A DNA stretch of 10,512 bases from Rodentolepis nana (Eukaryota; Platyhelminthes; Cestoda; Cyclophyllidea; Hymenolepididae), in the NCBI GenBank assembly GCA_900617975.1, contig UZAE01002046.1, positions 1-10,512 of the forward strand, read 5' to 3'. A model generated the notes under the pieces. That model searched no databases. It had not been told where the DNA came from and saw nothing but the letters and a program-made list of their open reading frames with translations. Below are positions 8,568-10,512 of this stretch, one piece after another (the first letter of the stretch is position 1; each line of letters opens with the position of its first letter). Both the position numbers and the translations under genes were made by a program.

Positions 8568-8670
8568 GTTAGCGCGGGGAGTTTTCTTTGTTTTAAAATT
8601 ACTTAACTATATGAATTCTGTTACTTTTCAAAAAAAAGACAAAGTATTTAAAAGTATATACATTTGGCAG

Positions 8671-8703
8671 GGGATATCATACAAGCACGGAGGGTCACAA
8701 TAG
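8671..8703 (+). CDS. Microexon 2 of channel tail (33 nt)
   Basis: Bounded by ACATTTGGCAG and AATAG/GTAAGA, the latter a strong donor. In the carried phase it reads R-G-Y-H-T-S-T-E-G-H-N and leaves AG. In-frame length of 11 codons, symmetric. The upstream intron is only 103 nt. The pyrimidine tract is poor. The TAG at the exon's 3' end is split by the splice and is therefore not a stop in this phase. Confidence 0.65.
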   Translation, partial: GISYKHGGSQ

Positions 8704-8999
8704 GTAAGAATTAATTTTATTTCATTGATTTTTGCTGTAAAAAACCCAGTTGAGTGTGCATTTTGGTATTTTTTCATTCCTGTCAGTGGGGCCGTAGATT
8801 TTTCACATGCCTTTGCTTTAATACGGGCTCAATCAAATGGTGACTGGGAAAAGACTAAATATATGAGAATTTTATTTTAAATTTTGAGGGTCTGATTTGA
8901 CTGTTGAATCAACAGACAATGCTGACCGTCAGAATATATATATATATATCTGAAAATGCTGATATAACTCTACATACTATTTTTAATTTAACTTTTCAG
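8704..8999 (+). other. Intron between microexons 2 and 3
   Basis: This 296-nt intron contains a TA repeat at 8934-8949 and a good unused-looking acceptor, TTTTTCATTCCTGTCAG, ending at 8786. Reading on from that acceptor in the array phase is open to a TAA at 8878-8880, so an alternative terminal exon is conceivable. Confidence 0.5.
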
Positions 9000-9038
9000 T
9001 GCCTTAAAAAATACCTCGAGAAGTAATGTGCGCAAAAG
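9000..9038 (+). CDS. Microexon 3 of channel tail (39 nt)
   Basis: The acceptor TTTAACTTTTCAG is strong and the donor CAAAAG/GTGAGA is good. In the carried phase the exon reads S-A-L-K-N-T-S-R-S-N-V-R-K and leaves AG. It is 13 codons and symmetric. The peptide is basic and serine-rich, with R-S-N-V-R-K at the end, and may be a phosphorylation target, which is inference only. Confidence 0.72.
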
Positions 9039-9183
9039 GTGAGATTCCAAATTCGTATAACCTCATCTTAACCACTCACATGGATCTCATTATGTGGTAT
9101 TTGTGTCCGCACTCGAGTTCTGTTTAAACTTCAATTTAGGTAGAATTCTTATCTACTATGGAGATAGAAATATTTAAGCCTAA

Positions 9184-9193
9184 GAGTTGGAAC
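9184..9193. repeat. Target-site duplication, left copy, of element F
   Basis: GAGTTGGAAC, repeated exactly at 9528-9537 after the element's head. Confidence 0.8.
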
Positions 9194-9527
9194 ATTAATT
9201 CATACCAAATGGCAGGCTTTATGATAGTTATCATTAGCCCATTAGTTGACTTCGGGCTGCACAGAGGGGAGGAACAGCCAAAATCACAAAGGGTTGATGT
9301 GGGAGGGGGGAAGATGGAAACAGAAGATTGATTCACAGGTGTAAAGACAGACAAACACAAAGTGTAGAGCAAAAGATAGGGTGAGTACTGTAAAGAGGCC
9401 GAATATGACATACAGTGGGGTCTGGTAGTCTGAAGTCAGAAGTGGACTTGCGGTTAGAAACTTTTATGCCGTATGAGTGTACGTTGCCCATGGTGCTCCA
9501 TGTGGAAGTAAGTCTATCGCCCATCCC
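9194..9527 (-). mobile_element. SINE-like element copy F, full length with 10-bp TSD
   Basis: The tail side is CATACCAAATGGCAGG and the head side is CTATCGCCCATCCC. The copy is more diverged than B or C in the head: the CACGTG is changed to CATGTG and the donor is GGAA/GTAAGT, with GT at 9508-9509. It lies between microexons 3 and 4, antisense to the gene. Its donor is 96 nt before the end of the acceptor of the 15-nt microexon. A candidate SINE-derived exon would span 9216-9507. Confidence 0.88.
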
Positions 9528-9537
9528 GAGTTGGAAC
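9528..9537. repeat. Target-site duplication, right copy, of element F
   Basis: Exact repeat of 9184-9193. Confidence 0.8.
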
Positions 9538-9603
9538 TTCAGATGTATTGAATTTATCCAGCAAAGGGCTTGCTAAAATTTCATTCGCATTTTTGCTTTC
9601 TAG

Positions 9604-9618
9604 TTTTTCGGAAACCAC
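9604..9618 (+). CDS. Microexon 4 of channel tail (15 nt)
   Basis: A strong pyrimidine tract, GCATTTTTGCTTTCTAG, is followed after only 15 nt by the donor CCAC/GTGAGT, whose intronic part matches the consensus well. In the carried phase it reads S-F-S-E-T and leaves AC instead of AG, so the next junction codon is ACT (Thr); if this exon is skipped that codon becomes AGT (Ser) with no frameshift. An exon of 15 nt is near the lower limit of efficient recognition and in known cases often needs dedicated splicing enhancers. The call rests on two good splice sites and on phase. Confidence 0.58.
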
Positions 9619-9710
9619 GTGAGTCGATGAGAACAAAGACATTTATTTTATTTACCATAAAAACTTATAAATTTAAAAACAATAATTAAAAATATATCAT
9701 TTCGTTGCAG

Positions 9711-9743
9711 TCTCGGAACAGCACTTGTAATAGAACCTCCAAG
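9711..9743 (+). CDS. Microexon 5 of channel tail (33 nt)
   Basis: The acceptor is ATTTCGTTGCAG and the donor CCAAG/GTAATA. In the carried phase it reads T(or S)-L-G-T-A-L-V-I-E-P-P and leaves AG. It is 11 codons and symmetric, and it is the most hydrophobic of the series. The upstream intron is 92 nt and the downstream one 75 nt. Confidence 0.7.
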
Positions 9744-9818
9744 GTAATAAATAAAACAATTTTGCTATCTCTAAATAGTTCAATTTAATTTGTTTTAATT
9801 GCATTTCATTATTTTCAG

Positions 9819-9857
9819 TCGTGGGGTGACGCTTACAGCAGCAAAAGAGCCCAATAG
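9819..9857 (+). CDS. Microexon 6 of channel tail (39 nt)
   Basis: The acceptor CATTATTTTCAG and donor AATAG/GTAAAT bound 13 codons reading S-R-G-V-T-L-T-A-A-K-E-P-N in the carried phase, leaving AG. As in microexon 2, the final TAG is split by the splice and is not read as a stop. Confidence 0.72.
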   Translation, partial: SWGDAYSSKRAQ

Positions 9858-10296
9858 GTAAATAACAATTTTATTTTTCACTCTTTGATTGTTATCCACT
9901 TTGACTTGGTTTGCTCTGTCTCTCATGGCATAGAAAATATTGAGGGGAAAATCCCCAATTTGCTGCAATATTTTTGATATAGTTTAAAAAAATATAATAA
10001 AAAATTATATTTTCTCAAAATTTAACTAATAAGCACTAAATAACATTGAATAAGGACTGTTAGTACCCTTCTCCAGGAAAAGTGATTTGGAAACTACTTA
10101 AGATTAGCTTTAATTTAAAATTTTTTTTCAAATGCCAAGCTTTATGATATTTATCAGTAGCCCTTTAGTTGGCTTCAGCTTCCTCATAGGTGGGGCGGGG
10201 TGACATATATAGCAGTTAATTAATAGCACTTTAATTATAAAATATAAATAAGTAGCAGTATAAGGCATTAATTAATTGAAGTTCCGTCGATTACAG
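9858..10296 (+). other. Intron between microexons 6 and 7
   Basis: This 439-nt AT-rich intron carries the truncated repeat copy G. A good-looking acceptor, TACCCTTCTCCAG, ends at 10076, but no donor gives an open symmetric exon after it and the array phase meets a stop soon. Confidence 0.55.
10129..10202 (-). mobile_element. SINE-like element copy G, tail-end fragment
   Basis: Only the tail-proximal part is present: CAAATGCCAAGCTTTATGAT then TTATCAGTAGCCCTTTAGTT, preceded by a T run at 10121-10128. The head with the donor is absent, so the copy is truncated at its own 5' end, as is common for retroposed elements. The acceptor-like GGCAG is mutated to GCCAAG, so this copy has lost both splice-like ends. 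Confidence 0.72.
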
Positions 10297-10329
10297 TGAA
10301 ACCTCCCAAGTTCAAGAAGTTCGAAAGAG
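10297..10329 (+). CDS. Microexon 7 of channel tail (33 nt)
   Basis: The acceptor TCGATTACAG has a short pyrimidine tract, while the donor AAGAG/GTAAGC is strong. In the carried phase it reads S-E-T-S-Q-V-Q-E-V-R-K and leaves AG. It is 11 codons and symmetric. Charged and polar throughout. Confidence 0.68.
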
Positions 10330-10399
10330 GTAAGCCTTCTGAGGCGTTTATACCAGTGTTCAAATATTAACCCCGCCATTAATGCATCGTTTATTTCAG

Positions 10400-10435
10400 A
10401 AGTGGAATGACAACTTACACGGAACAGGGTGCAAG
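10400..10435 (+). CDS. Microexon 8 of channel tail (36 nt)
   Basis: The acceptor GTTTATTTCAG is good and the donor GCAAG/GTATTA acceptable. In the carried phase it reads R-S-G-M-T-T-Y-T-E-Q-G-A and leaves AG. It is 12 codons and symmetric. The upstream intron is only 70 nt. Because it ends in a donor with no stop, the array must continue beyond the window edge or end in a terminal exon there. Confidence 0.7.
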
Positions 10436-10512
10436 GTATTATACGCAATTAAAAGCAAAATCAGCATTTATGGGCCTACCAAAAATAGTTCGACATGAGT
10501 GTCCATGAGTGG
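10436..10512 (+). other. Start of a further intron, cut by window edge
   Basis: Seventy-seven bases after the last donor, AT-rich, with no acceptor and exon that can be supported. Confidence 0.5.

Noticed and set aside
10077..10104. Possible further microexon after CTTCTCCAG at 10076
   Set aside because: The array phase meets a stop within a few codons and the only nearby GT would give a five-base, out-of-phase exon.

Overview
This is nuclear DNA from an animal, most likely an invertebrate and plausibly an arthropod. It is AT-rich and intron-dominated, has short introns with GT/AG borders, carries a dispersed SINE-like family, and holds one recognisable protein segment: the end of a DEG/ENaC (pickpocket/degenerin-type) sodium channel. 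There is no bacterial-style gene organisation, and I see no tRNA, rRNA or CRISPR array.

Layout on the + strand. Positions 1-7491 are mostly intron-like, with four copies of a ~320-bp repeat and three candidate upstream exons (864-1044, 4041-4213, 5515-5618). These exons are supported by splice signals, raised GC and one phase-consistent reading chain, but not by recognisable motifs. Positions 7492-8018 form the well-supported exon: a Cys-x-x-x-Cys motif, an extracellular strand region, the second transmembrane helix with a G-L-S filter motif, and the start of the cytoplasmic tail.

From 8529 to 10435 there are eight very short exons of 39, 33, 39, 15, 33, 39, 33 and 36 nt. Each has an AG acceptor and a GT donor, each is a multiple of three, and each is open in the single phase (2) handed on by the channel exon. 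Together they would add 89 residues of polar, Ser/Thr/Lys-rich tail that can be lengthened or shortened by skipping without a frameshift. This microexon array is the most interesting object in the window.

Seven copies of one SINE-like retroelement are scattered through the window, all antisense to the gene. Two have clear target-site duplications. Read in the gene's sense, full copies offer an acceptor-like end (T-rich tail then GGCAG) and a strong donor (GTAAGT), so each resembles a ready-made cassette exon. In three copies the donor lies only 96-106 nt upstream of a predicted exon acceptor. In the array phase, inclusion would end the protein within a few residues.

The gene is incomplete at both ends: the N-terminal region with the first transmembrane helix is not in the window, and the last microexon ends in a donor 77 bases before the window edge.
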